Below, in pieces: positions 8,393-19,149 of a DNA stretch of 64,000 bases. Numbering within the stretch: position 1 is the first letter of the stretch; every line of letters begins with the position of its first letter. Both the position numbers and the translations under genes were made by a program. A model generated the notes under the pieces. That model saw only the letters and a list, made by a program, of their open reading frames with translations. It did not search any database and was not told the DNA's origin. Source of the stretch: a bacterium (GTDB taxonomy: Bacteria; Desulfobacterota; Binatia; HRBIN30; CADEER01); NCBI GenBank assembly GCA_019637795.1, contig JAHBUY010000004.1, positions 186,001 through 250,000 on the forward strand. The letters run 5' to 3'.

Positions 8393-9580
8393 ATGCCGGC
8401 AATCGAATTCAATCCCTATTCGTGGGAGCTGCACGAGGATCCGTATCCGACGTATCGGTCCCTGCGCGATCACGCGCCCGTATACCGCAACGACGCGCTC
8501 GGCTTCTGGGCGGTGTCGCGCCACGCCGACGTCGTCGCCGCGTTCAAGGATCCCCTCACCTTCTCCAACGCCGAGGGCGTGGCCCTCGAACGCTCGAGCC
8601 AGGCGCAGGCCTCGGCGACGGCATCCTTCCTGGCCATGGATCCGCCTCGGCACGATCACATGCGCGCTCTCGTGTCGCGCGGGTTCACGCCGCGCCGGGT
8701 CGCGGACCTCGAGGAGCGCATCCGGGCCCTGACCCATGGCTACATCGACCAGTTCGCGGCCGCCGGAGCGTGCGACCTCATTCCCGACCTGGCGGGCAAG
8801 CTGCCGATGGCGGTGGTCAGCGAGCTGCTGGGCATCCGCGAGGAGGATCGTGACCGCTTGCGGACGCTGGCGGACACCGTCGTCCACCGCGAGGACGGCA
8901 AGGCGGAGATCCCGCCGGCCGCCATGCAGGCCAGCCAGCAGATGATGCTCTACTTTCGCGACCTGGTCGTCGAACGCTCCCGCACTCCCGGCAGCGATCT
9001 GGTGAGCGCGCTGCTCGCGAGCGAGCTCGACGGCGCACACCTCGACGTGCCTGCGGTGATGGCCTTTCTCTTCCTCATGGTCATCGCCGGCAACGAGACC
9101 ACCACCAAGCTGATCGGCAACGCGGCATACTGGCTGTGGCGCCATCCCGAGCAGCGCGAGCGCGTGCGCCGCGACGCGAGCCTCGTCCCGGCGTGGGTGG
9201 AGGAGACGCTGCGCTTCGACGGCTCGACGCAGATGCTGGCCCGGGCGGTCACGCGCGACGTCACGCTCCACGACCGGCAGCTCCGCGCCGGCGACCGCCT
9301 GCTCCTGCTCATCGGCGCCGCCAACCGCGACGAACGGGTCTTCTCGGAGCCGGACCGCTACGACATTGGCCGCGACACCACCCAACATCTGGCGTTCGGC
9401 AAGGGCACGCACTTCTGCCTTGGCGCGTCGCTGGCGCGGCTCGAGACGCGCGTCGCGCTCGAAGCGATCCAGGAACGCCTGCCCGACTTCGAGATCGACC
9501 CTGCCGGCCTGGTCCGCGTCCACTCCCCGAACGTCCGCGGCTTTGCCGCCATGCCGCTGCGCTTCAGTCCCGCGCCCTGA
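8393..9580 (+). CDS. Cytochrome P450
   Basis: Soluble bacterial P450 of 395 aa. Heme-binding loop FGKGTHFCLG at 335-344 with the thiolate ligand Cys342; K-helix ETLR at 271-274; I-helix oxygen-activation motif AGNETT at 232-237, where Asn sits in the usual acid-alcohol region; and the C-helix motif DPPRHDHMR. There is no membrane anchor. It needs a ferredoxin and reductase, neither of which is encoded nearby. GGAG lies just upstream of the ATG, 12 bp after the TetR gene. A hydroxylase of a lipid, steroid or xenobiotic is expected; the substrate is unknown. Confidence 0.96.
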   Translation: MPAIEFNPYSWELHEDPYPTYRSLRDHAPVYRNDALGFWAVSRHADVVAAFKDPLTFSNAEGVALERSSQAQASATASFLAMDPPRHDHMRALVSRGFTPRRVADLEERIRALTHGYIDQFAAAGACDLIPDLAGKLPMAVVSELLGIREEDRDRLRTLADTVVHREDGKAEIPPAAMQASQQMMLYFRDLVVERSRTPGSDLVSALLASELDGAHLDVPAVMAFLFLMVIAGNETTTKLIGNAAYWLWRHPEQRERVRRDASLVPAWVEETLRFDGSTQMLARAVTRDVTLHDRQLRAGDRLLLLIGAANRDERVFSEPDRYDIGRDTTQHLAFGKGTHFCLGASLARLETRVALEAIQERLPDFEIDPAGLVRVHSPNVRGFAAMPLRFSPAP

Positions 9581-9622
9581 CTCCACCGATTCGTCGGCGG
9601 GGCGCCAGCCAACCGCAGTCGG

Positions 9623-9958
9623 TCAGTAGTCGTCGACGTGCTCGCGGACGATCATCCGCACCAGCGTGTCGTACTCCATGCCGCGCTCCGCCGCGCGCGT
9701 GCGCAGCGCCTGCATGACGGAACTGTCGAAGAGGACGAACGCTGGCTCGAGGCCCCCGAGCACCGACTCCGGGCGTGGACCGGAGAAGATGCTGGTCGGA
9801 TCCGTGCAGCGCCAGCGCCGGCTCTCGATGTCGTCGATGAACGGCAACGGCTCCCCCGTCTTACGCGCCCCCGCGCGCGCCTGCCGCGGCGCGGCCTTTT
9901 TGGGATTTCCGTTGGAACGTCGCACCGCCTTCGTTTGTTTTCTCTGACGTCGCTGCAT
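9623..9958 (-). CDS. CopG/BrnA-type antitoxin-like protein, orphan
   Basis: A 111-aa protein with a very basic N-terminal 40 residues (RRQRKQTKAVRR...) and a C-terminal segment VMQALRTRAAERGMEYDTLVRMIVREHV that looks like the ribbon-helix-helix-adjacent helices of CopG-family antitoxins. The start at 9958 is chosen because GGAGG lies 5 nt upstream; a start at 9997 is possible. No BrnT-like or other toxin gene is adjacent, so it may be a solitary regulator. The family call is moderate. Confidence 0.55.
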   Translation of the reverse strand: MQRRQRKQTKAVRRSNGNPKKAAPRQARAGARKTGEPLPFIDDIESRRWRCTDPTSIFSGPRPESVLGGLEPAFVLFDSSVMQALRTRAAERGMEYDTLVRMIVREHVDDY

Positions 9959-10145
9959 CCCATCCTCCGATCCCTCGTTGATCGCTGCCCGGCTCATTCG
10001 GGCGTGAGCGGTTCACCCGCGTAGGCGTTACATCCGGCGTGACGTTGTTCGGCGCGGCGCAAAAAAAGGGTGCGGCTGGGCAGAAAGTTCGTTGACGAAG
10101 TCAGCGACGGGGCTCTAGGAGGGGATCTGGGGGGCTTCGGTCTTC

Positions 10146-13100
10146 ATGTCGATTGAACCGACGCGCGCGACACGGCCGGCGGAGGTCGCTGCCGCCGACG
10201 GCACCTTTGTCGGTCGGCGGCGCGAGATGGAGGCGATCCTCGGCAGTCTCGACGCCGCCAGCGCGGGCAGCGGACGATTGGAGATCGTCAGTGGCTCGGC
10301 GGGCATCGGCAAGACGCGGCTCACCTACGAGGTCGCGACCGTTGCCCGCGGCCGCGGTTTCGAGGTGCTGCGGGGTGGATGCTGGGAGAGCGAAGGCGCG
10401 CCGGCCTACTGGGCGTGGTCCGAGGTGCTGCGACAGCATCTCGGCAGCGAACCCGCTCCGGGGAACAGTGCGGACTTCAGCCAATTGCTGGACGCAGCCG
10501 CCACCCGAGCCGGCGTGCCGATCCGCGGCATCGTGGACGCGACCAAGGAAGCGCAGCAGGCGCGTTTCATGTTGTTCGATCGCTTCTGCGAGTTCCTGGC
10601 CGCCACCACGACGGCGCAGCCGCTGCTCCTCATCATCGACGATGCCCACTGGGCGGATGCCGGTTCGCTCCTGCTCCTGCAGTTTCTCGCCGGGCGTCTG
10701 GCGAGGATGCGGCTGGCGGTCATCGTCACCAGTCGGGAACCGCTCTCCGAGTTGGCGGCCTCCACCACGCGTCACCCCTGGGCCCGCCATCGCGTGCTGC
10801 GGGGGCTCACGCGCGCGGAGACACGGACCCTCATCGCCGCCTGCGCGGCCCGCGCGCCGCGCCGCCCGGAGTTCGACCGGATCATGCACCTCACCGAGGG
10901 CAACCCGTACTTCGTCAAGGAGCTCGGGCAGCTCCTGGCCGACGGCCAGAGGGTATTCGACGCCGAGGAAGCCATCCAGTGGCCCGCGAACGTCCTCGCC
11001 ATCACGCTGCAGCCCTACAATCGGCTCTCGCTCGAATGCAGGATCCTGCTGCAAGCCGCGTCCGTCGTCGGCCGCGAATTCGACGCCGAAGTCGCCGCCG
11101 ACGCCGCTCGCCTGCCCATCCGCGATGCCCTGCCCCTCCTCGACGAGGCCGTCGCGCACCGCGTGATCACCCACCTCGACACGACACACTACCAGTTCGT
11201 CCACGCCCTCGTCCGCGAAGCGATCCTGGATCAACTCCACCCCTCGGACCGGATGCGCCTCCATGAAGCTACAGCGCTAACGTTGCAGCGACGCGCTGCA
11301 GCCGGCGAGCCTGTCTCCACGGCTGCCCTCGCACATCACTTTTGCCGCGGACTGCCACTTACCCAGCGCCGGCAAGCCGCCGAGTATTGCATAGATGCCG
11401 GCGACGCCGCACATGCCGCCTTCGCTTACGAAGAGGCAGTCTCACAGCTTCGCCGCGCACAAGCGCTATCTGGCGCCGTGTTTTCACAACCCGACTCCTG
11501 CGACTTGCTCTTAAAATTGGGCGCCGCCGAGGCCGGTGCGGGCGAGTGGGCCCAATCTCGTCGTACTTTCGAGGATGCTGCCGCCCTTGCTCGTCGCCTC
11601 CGCAGCCCAGAGCGCCTTGCGCGCGCCGCCCTCGGCTTCAAAGGCCTCATGTGGGGAACCATCCCCGTCGACTGCGAGGCGATAACCCTCCTCGAAGAGG
11701 CCCAGATGCGACTCGGCGATCGGTTTCCGAGCCTCACCGTCGAGATCCTAAGCGCACTAAGTCGCTCGCTCTATTTTTCTCCCAACAACGCGCGGGCAGA
11801 TATGTACAGCGCAAGCGCCCTCGGCCTTGCCTCTCATCTTTCCGACACGCGCCTGCACGCACACGCGATTGAGACTCATAGCCTGACGCTACTGAGGCCT
11901 GGACGAACACACGAACTTCTCGACTCAGCGTCAACGCTCCTTGAGCTCGGAGACGACATACGCGACCCCCAAGTGCGCTTCAACGCCAGGATGTTTCGTC
12001 AGTTTGGACTTCTCAGCACGGGCAGGCTGATCGATGCAGATCACGAATTGGAGTTGGCAGCCCAGATCTCCGAATCCTCTCCATATCCCCGCTTTCGCTG
12101 GCAGATCGCCCTCGTGCGAGTAGCGCGCGCAACGATGCGCGGGAGCTTTGCCCATGCTGATCGACTCTCGCGAGTAGCGTACGAACTCGGGAGTCGCGTG
12201 CACGACAACAGCCCCTTGCAGTACCATTTGCTCCAAAGCTTTCAGCGCACCCAACTACGACGCGATGCAACAGCCTGGGCACACACTACGCAGGATGCTC
12301 TTGCCCAACTCCCCCATATACCGGCTATTCGCGTCGCTCACGCCTGGATACTGGCCCACACCTCTCATCTCGATCTGGCCACGGAATTCCTGCATGAGCT
12401 TGCTGGCAATTCATTTCAGTGCATTCCACCCAATCACCTATTCTTATACCTTCTCGCAGTCCTCGCCGATGTAGCTGTTACAGTCTCAAGCATCCCCCAT
12501 GCTACAACTCTCTACAATATTCTTTTACCATATGCGTCAGACTTTATCGTTACCGCATGGGGATCACTCGTTGATGGAAGCGTATCTCACTATCTTGGAC
12601 TTCTCGCTCAGTCACTAGGGATGGATAGCGCCGGCGATCACTTTCGATTCTCAATAGATGCCAACAGACAGCTCGGCGCCGCCCCGTTTACTGCTCGATC
12701 ATCGCTTCATCTTGCGCATTTTCTCCTGTCCCACGACGAAGACCCATCGGCTGCCCTCTCCCTTGCGGCACAAGCAGCTCGCACGTTCTCCTCGTTGAAC
12801 CTCGACCACTATGCGATGAAGGCTCGGTCGCTCTGTGACACAATCGCTCGCGGGGGTAGCCCCTCCTCCGAGGTTCCAGCAGCCCCAGGAGCCCCAAATG
12901 CCCTTCGTCGAAATGGAGACTTCTGGACTTTCTCGTACAAGGGTGAATCTGGACTTCTTCGCCCGACCCTGGGCCTCCAGTATATTGCCGTTCTTCTCGC
13001 CAGACCAAGAACGCCCGTACATGTGCTCGATTTGGTCGCCGGCGCCCATGGGCGAGTCGTCCGCATAGGGGAAGCGGCGGGTGCCGAGTCCGACATCGAA

Positions 13101-13433
13101 GCGAGGACCTCCTACCGCCGGCGGCTTCAAGAGCTCGCCGCCGAAATCGACGAAGCAGATTCCAACAACGATGTCGGGCGCCGCGAGTTGCTCTCGGCTG
13201 AGCGCGAGAGTCTTCTTCGCGAGTTGTCGCGCGCCTTTGCGCTGTCAGGATCGCCCCGGCCCTCTGGATCAATTGCCGAGAAGGCCCGCATCAGCGTTCG
13301 CAACCGCATCACATCCGCCTTCCGGACAATTCAGTGCGTCAGCCCCAACGGCGCCAGGTTCCTTGAATTGTCCATCACGACGGGATCTTTCTGCCAGTAT
13401 GATCCGATCGAACCTACCACTTGGCAGCTATAG
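10146..13433 (+). CDS. Large AAA (AAA_16/STAND-like) ATPase regulator
   Basis: A 1095-aa protein. The N-terminal ATPase has the lead-in TFVGRRREMEAI, Walker A GSAGIGKT (residues about 51-58) and Walker B LLLIIDDAHWAD. A long helical-repeat (TPR-like) middle follows. The C-terminal region begins NGDFWTFSYKGESGLLRPTLGLQYIAVLL and contains a charged helical hairpin and a winged-helix-like end, RISVRNRITSAFRTI, a tail common to large predicted ATPase regulators. It probably senses a ligand or partner. The first third is as GC-rich as its neighbours, whereas the part beyond about 11.3 kb is visibly AT-richer. Confidence 0.85.
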   Translation: MSIEPTRATRPAEVAAADGTFVGRRREMEAILGSLDAASAGSGRLEIVSGSAGIGKTRLTYEVATVARGRGFEVLRGGCWESEGAPAYWAWSEVLRQHLGSEPAPGNSADFSQLLDAAATRAGVPIRGIVDATKEAQQARFMLFDRFCEFLAATTTAQPLLLIIDDAHWADAGSLLLLQFLAGRLARMRLAVIVTSREPLSELAASTTRHPWARHRVLRGLTRAETRTLIAACAARAPRRPEFDRIMHLTEGNPYFVKELGQLLADGQRVFDAEEAIQWPANVLAITLQPYNRLSLECRILLQAASVVGREFDAEVAADAARLPIRDALPLLDEAVAHRVITHLDTTHYQFVHALVREAILDQLHPSDRMRLHEATALTLQRRAAAGEPVSTAALAHHFCRGLPLTQRRQAAEYCIDAGDAAHAAFAYEEAVSQLRRAQALSGAVFSQPDSCDLLLKLGAAEAGAGEWAQSRRTFEDAAALARRLRSPERLARAALGFKGLMWGTIPVDCEAITLLEEAQMRLGDRFPSLTVEILSALSRSLYFSPNNARADMYSASALGLASHLSDTRLHAHAIETHSLTLLRPGRTHELLDSASTLLELGDDIRDPQVRFNARMFRQFGLLSTGRLIDADHELELAAQISESSPYPRFRWQIALVRVARATMRGSFAHADRLSRVAYELGSRVHDNSPLQYHLLQSFQRTQLRRDATAWAHTTQDALAQLPHIPAIRVAHAWILAHTSHLDLATEFLHELAGNSFQCIPPNHLFLYLLAVLADVAVTVSSIPHATTLYNILLPYASDFIVTAWGSLVDGSVSHYLGLLAQSLGMDSAGDHFRFSIDANRQLGAAPFTARSSLHLAHFLLSHDEDPSAALSLAAQAARTFSSLNLDHYAMKARSLCDTIARGGSPSSEVPAAPGAPNALRRNGDFWTFSYKGESGLLRPTLGLQYIAVLLARPRTPVHVLDLVAGAHGRVVRIGEAAGAESDIEARTSYRRRLQELAAEIDEADSNNDVGRRELLSAERESLLRELSRAFALSGSPRPSGSIAEKARISVRNRITSAFRTIQCVSPNGARFLELSITTGSFCQYDPIEPTTWQL

Positions 13434-13506
13434 AACCCGCGCCTTGTTGCCTGGAGTGTCTGCCAGCAGCTCACCGAATGCCCCCGCCCGCGACGCTGCT
13501 GAATCC

Positions 13507-15639
13507 TCACCTCTCGCAAACCCCCTGTAGCGCGGCGCGCGGATTCAACGACCCTCTGCTCTCAACCGGCAGGCTGATGACGAACCGACTCCCCTCCCCA
13601 TCCGCGCTCGAGACACCGATAAATCCGCCGCTCTCCGACACTATCTGCTGGGCTATTGCCAAACCGAGCCCGGTGCCCTTCTCCTTGGTGGTGAAGAACG
13701 GGTCAAAAATCGCTTCGCGCACCGCGCTCGGAATACCGCGGCCCGTGTCGACAATCTCGATCTGACAACAATGCACCCCGTCCGTGCTCACCTCTCTGCA
13801 GGTCAGGGTCACCGCACCACCTCTCGGCGTCGCCTGAATACCATTAAGTCCAATATTAAGCACCACCTGCATGATCTGATCGGCATCTACAAGAACCCTA
13901 GGAAGATCGCCCTCTATCGAGTGCGACAATCGCACCCCCTGGGCCCTTGCTTGTGGCTCGAGTAGAATCGACGCACGCTCCACAATCTCGCTCACGTCTA
14001 TTAATCGCAACGTCGGTGTCGGCGACTTTGCAAATGTTAGCAGCTCGGAAATCAGATTGCTGATCCGCTGAACCTCAGCTTCGGCGAGCTTAAGGAATGA
14101 CGTCATAAATTCGTCATCGTTTAGCCTCTCTGGAGCAAGTTGGAAGAATGTTTGGATGGAGACCAGCGGATTCCGGATCTCATGGGCAATTCCTGCAGCC
14201 AGGGTCCCTATGGCGGACAGACGACCTGCTCTGCTGATGATTGCACGCGATTGACGTACTTCTTCGAACAGGCGGGCGTTCTGCAGTGCGATAGCAGCTT
14301 CTGCAGTTACCCTAGCCAGTATGGACAGGTCTCCCGTTGTGAACGCCTCCAGTCCCCTCCTAGGTCCGAGACACAAGATACCGATGATCTCTCTTCCGCT
14401 TCGAAACGGCACTGCAACCGCCCATCCATTCTCAGTCATCACTCCGGTTCTCAGGTCGCTCCCCGTGCCCACACCCTCCACTTCCTCGCGGAGCACTCCA
14501 TCGCTCGATTGCGAGAGAAGGCGGATAAAACGATCGTCGCGGTCGATCGCCTGCGCCGTCGGGATCGGCCCACAACAGTGCTTAAACGCAAAGGGCCCCG
14601 CACCCTCCGACAGGTAAATTGCGACGTGATCGATCGAGAACGCTTCGGCCATCTCGGCGCACAGCAACTCGAGAAGGCGCTGACGGTCCAGAATTCTGAT
14701 GACCTGAGATGCCAGAGCATCCAGAGCAGCACGTGCAGCGAACTTTGTCCGAAAGAGCGACCTACCCAGGCGGCGTTCCGTCGCGGCCCGAACGTATGGA
14801 AAGAGAATGCCAACAGCAAGAAACAGAATCACAACGGTCGCAGAGAAATCATAGTGAATTTCACCAAATGCCCAGTCCTGGATAATAAGGAAAATGCAGG
14901 AGATTGGTCCTATAACTATAACACTTACACTTATATAAGCGAGGCCCTTTGCGACTACTACGTCAATGTCCATCAACCGATGGCGGACGATTGCATAGCC
15001 GACAATTCCGGCCCAAAGAACGCTAGCGACATTACCTAGAGGATAGAGACGTATTCCGTAAGCCGGCAAAAGATTTGTCAACCCCAGCGGTATGGCCACG
15101 CCCATTCCGAAGAGCCAAAACTTGAGCTGGAGACGCATCCTGGGCTCACGGGTTACATAGTATTCCCGAACGAGTAGGACAATTGATGTGGCAAAATTGA
15201 ATACGACAGATAATGAGAAGACTAGGTAACCTGGCCCGCCGACAGAATAATATCCCCAGTAAAATGTTGAGAGGTGCGTAACTAGGACCCCCAGCGCATT
15301 TAGGAATGCCATCGCTGCAGTGACTCCGTAGTCGAGCAGCAGCACAGCTCTCCAAGAAGTGGAAATGCCACGGCCAGGGAGAACAAGGGCGAGATGGAGA
15401 ATGGCAGGAAGAAGAAATAGTCCGCCAGTCCTGAAGATGCGGGAATAGTCCAACGCTTGTTGGTAATTGTCAAAGGCGTAGAGAGCGAAAAAGATGAGGT
15501 TCCATGACGCCAGGGCAAGAGCAAGGAAGGCAAAGACACGACCGAGGCGACGGTCCGGAGCAGATGCATAGACTACAATTGCCAGCAGGATACTCGCCGC
15601 AGCAGCGACGGCTGGAATTAGTCCATGTAAGCGAAGCAT
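13507..15639 (-). CDS. Sensor histidine kinase, 7TM-GAF-HisKA-HATPase
   Basis: A 710-aa membrane kinase. About eight hydrophobic helices fill residues 1-285, ending with the GYAIVRHRLMDIDVVV signature of the histidine-kinase N-terminal 7TM region; a GAF domain spans about 305-460; the H-box is AHEIRNPL with phospho-acceptor His486. The ATPase has an N-box (LNIGLNGIQATPRGG) and G-boxes DTGRGIP and GTGLGLAI. The architecture recalls PrsK-type kinases, but no exosortase genes are seen. No cognate response regulator is adjacent; the gene upstream (16 bp gap) encodes an acyltransferase-like protein. Codon use is AT-richer than average. Confidence 0.93.
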   Translation of the reverse strand: MLRLHGLIPAVAAAASILLAIVVYASAPDRRLGRVFAFLALALASWNLIFFALYAFDNYQQALDYSRIFRTGGLFLLPAILHLALVLPGRGISTSWRAVLLLDYGVTAAMAFLNALGVLVTHLSTFYWGYYSVGGPGYLVFSLSVVFNFATSIVLLVREYYVTREPRMRLQLKFWLFGMGVAIPLGLTNLLPAYGIRLYPLGNVASVLWAGIVGYAIVRHRLMDIDVVVAKGLAYISVSVIVIGPISCIFLIIQDWAFGEIHYDFSATVVILFLAVGILFPYVRAATERRLGRSLFRTKFAARAALDALASQVIRILDRQRLLELLCAEMAEAFSIDHVAIYLSEGAGPFAFKHCCGPIPTAQAIDRDDRFIRLLSQSSDGVLREEVEGVGTGSDLRTGVMTENGWAVAVPFRSGREIIGILCLGPRRGLEAFTTGDLSILARVTAEAAIALQNARLFEEVRQSRAIISRAGRLSAIGTLAAGIAHEIRNPLVSIQTFFQLAPERLNDDEFMTSFLKLAEAEVQRISNLISELLTFAKSPTPTLRLIDVSEIVERASILLEPQARAQGVRLSHSIEGDLPRVLVDADQIMQVVLNIGLNGIQATPRGGAVTLTCREVSTDGVHCCQIEIVDTGRGIPSAVREAIFDPFFTTKEKGTGLGLAIAQQIVSESGGFIGVSSADGEGSRFVISLPVESRGSLNPRAALQGVCER

Positions 15640-15655
15640 TATATTATCACCACCG

Positions 15656-16162
15656 TCACACTCGCATGTGCATCAGATGGAGTGTTTGCCAATGGTCGTC
15701 GGTGACTTCAACGCCCAAATTGCTAAATCCAGCTCGCTCGTACAAGCGGACGAGATGGCCGAATGCACTGATGTAGAAATCCGTAATGCTGTGTCCGGCA
15801 GCAAATGATCGCCCAAGCTCTAGCAAGCCGATTAGGAGTTGCATGCTTGTGGTGGCGCCTCGGAAGTCTTGCCTCACAAAGAGCCTGCCAAGAAGGGCCG
15901 GTTGAGCGCCAGCCCGAACAACTGCGGACAGATCGTAGGCTTTCTCGAAGGCGAACGGACGCACTTCGGGACCAAGGAGGCGAAAGCCGGCGATGATTTC
16001 CCCACACTCGTTTAGTGCTAGAAGATGATACCCAACGGAGTCCTTTCCGTCATCCCCTATCTGACCAAAGTCCTTCAGGAAGACCTCCTCTCGCACTCTG
16101 ACCGCCGCGCCCGCGTGGACGCCAGAAATGATTTGGTAGCTGATCTGACCACGTTCGCTCAC
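15656..16162 (-). CDS. FeeM/GNAT-like N-acyltransferase (autoinducer-synthase fold)
   Basis: A 168-aa protein. The segments VRVREEVFLKDFGQ, GYHLLALNECGEIIAGFRLL, LLGRLFVRQDFRGATTSMQLL and FYISAFGHLVRLYERAGF follow the GNAT order of strands and acyl-CoA-binding turn, most like N-acyl amino acid synthases (FeeM) and LuxI-like enzymes. It would transfer an acyl chain to an amine, possibly making a diffusible lipid signal (inference). The GTG at 16162 is chosen because GGAG lies 8 nt upstream; a longer frame to 16399 looks non-coding. It is immediately upstream of, and probably cotranscribed with, the histidine kinase. Confidence 0.7.
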   Translation of the reverse strand: MSERGQISYQIISGVHAGAAVRVREEVFLKDFGQIGDDGKDSVGYHLLALNECGEIIAGFRLLGPEVRPFAFEKAYDLSAVVRAGAQPALLGRLFVRQDFRGATTSMQLLIGLLELGRSFAAGHSITDFYISAFGHLVRLYERAGFSNLGVEVTDDHWQTLHLMHMRV

Positions 16163-16504
16163 TGCACAGGCTCCAACGGTTGATTGTAGTAGTGTTGGAA
16201 GCGAGGCGCCACCGACTGTGCCGCCGGCGCAGTGCCGGTAGCGTCGGCCAATTGGTGAAAGGGGGAAAAGAGGCCATACATCGACTAAGTTGTAACCACA
16301 GCTCGCGCCCGCTCGCGAGAGCGGGTGCCGGGGGGATGCGATAGCAAGGGAACGAGGAACGGAGCGCGCGTGGGCGGCGAGCGAGGGGGCTATCGCCACG
16401 GCCGGCGGCCGCGGACGTTGAGTACGCTGGGCTGTGGCCTTTGGTTCGGGCGGCGGGAGACGGACCCACCGGGTCGTGGCGGGTTCGGAGGACTATTCTA
16501 TGTG
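16163..16504. other. Intergenic region, 342 bp
   Basis: No convincing gene. It should hold the minus-strand promoter of the acyltransferase-kinase operon and marks the return from AT-richer to GC-rich sequence. The only clear structure is a short hairpin at 16308-16325. Confidence 0.5.
16308..16325. repeat. Perfect short hairpin (7-bp stem, GCGA loop)
   Basis: CCCGCTC, loop GCGA, GAGCGGG. It lies 180 bp downstream of the minus-strand LamG-like gene. There is no T-run on either strand, so it is not a standard intrinsic terminator; it could be a Rho-assisted terminator or an RNA 3' end protector. Confidence 0.45.
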
Positions 16505-17224
16505 CTACGGAAGCGCTTTTATTGCGATGCGGCGGAAGGCGACGCGGGATCCGGGGGAGATCTGCAGGCCGATGTAGCTCGGCGCCATGCGGGTCGTCGG
16601 CAGGCCGCGCGCAGGGTCGCGGTTCTCGAACTCAGTGCTGACCTCGCCGTTCAGACGCACGACGTAGCTCTGTCCACGGACCGCAATCTCCAGGTCATTC
16701 CACTCCGCCGGCGGCCGCGTCTTGGGCGGGCGCAGGCGTTGATCGCGCTGACCGAAAATCGCGCCGGTACGGTGGATTGCGCTGGCGCCAGGCAGGCCGA
16801 GCTCGTCGATCTGCACCTCGAAGCCGCGATAGATGGCGCTGAATGCTGGATTGCCCTCCGAACAGGGTTCCGGATGGGGAAAGCGGACAAACACTCCCGA
16901 TGCGTCCTCCTGCCGCCAGCGTAGCCACTGCAGGCGGAGGAGGAAGTTCGCCGGCGCCGGGATGGTGCACCAGAACAGGCCGAGGTCGTCCGCCGGGACC
17001 GACTCGAGCCGGTCGTCGACCATGACGAACGTCCCGGCGCCGACGGTCGCCCAGTGGGTGACTCCGTCGCCGTTGAACAGCCACTGGAAGCCGTCGCCGG
17101 CGTCGCGCCGCTGGCGATCCCTGGCTACGGCCACCGCCGCGGCCCGGAAAGCAGCCGCGCCGCGCTCCGGATCTGGCGCGCCGACCGTCAGGTCGACGCA
17201 GTCGGAATCCGCGAGTAGCGCCAT
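16505..17224 (-). CDS. DUF1080/LamG-like (concanavalin-fold) domain protein
   Basis: A 239-aa protein. The C-terminal half contains FEVQIDELGLPG...RTGAIFG and the run WNDLEIAVRGQSYVVRLNGEVSTEFEN...YIGLQ, the standard pattern of DUF1080/3-keto-disaccharide hydrolase or laminin-G-like beta-sandwich domains. There is no signal peptide, which is unusual for this family. The start at 17224 is chosen because GGAGG lies 7 nt upstream. It lies between the acyltransferase operon and the sigma-54 activator on the same strand. It may bind or cleave glycans; activity cannot be read. Confidence 0.75.
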   Translation of the reverse strand: MALLADSDCVDLTVGAPDPERGAAAFRAAAVAVARDRQRRDAGDGFQWLFNGDGVTHWATVGAGTFVMVDDRLESVPADDLGLFWCTIPAPANFLLRLQWLRWRQEDASGVFVRFPHPEPCSEGNPAFSAIYRGFEVQIDELGLPGASAIHRTGAIFGQRDQRLRPPKTRPPAEWNDLEIAVRGQSYVVRLNGEVSTEFENRDPARGLPTTRMAPSYIGLQISPGSRVAFRRIAIKALP

Positions 17225-17343
17225 GGTGATTCCTCCGTGGACAGGGGCCGTGCCGACGCGTCCGCGGCCGAGCGGCGGAGACAGACGTCCGGTCGAATGG
17301 ATGCCATAGAGAGGCCCCGCCTCTTCGATCAGTTGGACTGCCC

Positions 17344-18921
<1,578 letters not shown>

Positions 18922-18985
18922 ACCCAACCTCCCGAGCGCCCGCGCCGACCGTCAACCGCAGGCAACTGTTTCGAATGGCTTACAA

Positions 18986-19002
18986 GCCACGATAGTCGTG
19001 GC
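18986..19002. promoter_or_regulatory. Dyad, candidate upstream activator site
   Basis: GCCACGA-tag-TCGTGGC, a perfect 7-bp inverted repeat. It lies in the divergent gap between the sigma-54 activator gene and the FixJ-like gene, 107 bp upstream of the sigma-54-like promoter at 19109. Position and symmetry suit an enhancer for a Fis-type HTH dimer (inference). Confidence 0.5.
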
Positions 19003-19108
19003 AGTTCGCTGCCTTATGCCAGACACATGAAGCAATCCCGCGCTTGGTGAGGATGTGCATCGGTACCGACGGTGCTGCGATCGGGCGGCGAGATCGAATC
19101 CTCCATCC

Positions 19109-19124
19109 TGGCACGTCTCTTGGT
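19109..19124 (+). promoter_or_regulatory. Sigma-54-like promoter
   Basis: TGGCACG-TCTC-TTGGT. The -24 element matches the sigma-54 consensus exactly; the -12 element has GG where GC is expected. It lies 26 bp before the ATG at 19150, just ahead of the AGGAGG ribosome site, on the far side of a dyad. Confidence 0.5.
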
Positions 19125-19149
19125 TCCTCCGCCCTCGAGGAGGATCGCG

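Larger units (their letters stand above)
11300..16450. other. Segment of reduced GC content
   Basis: From about 11.3 to 16.4 kb the sequence is clearly richer in A/T than the rest (for example 12400-12560 and 14800-15250). It covers the 3' two thirds of the ATPase gene, the histidine kinase and the acyltransferase, and codon use is looser, with many A/T third positions. This is seen by eye, not computed. No integrase, IS or tRNA borders it. Confidence 0.6.

Noticed and set aside
13507..16162. An exosortase/PEP-CTERM regulatory set (PrsK-like kinase plus acyltransferase)
   Set aside because: No exosortase, PEP-CTERM protein or PrsR-like sigma-54 regulator is adjacent; similarity in architecture alone is too weak.
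16308..16325. An intrinsic terminator
   Set aside because: The stem is perfect but there is no T-run on either strand.
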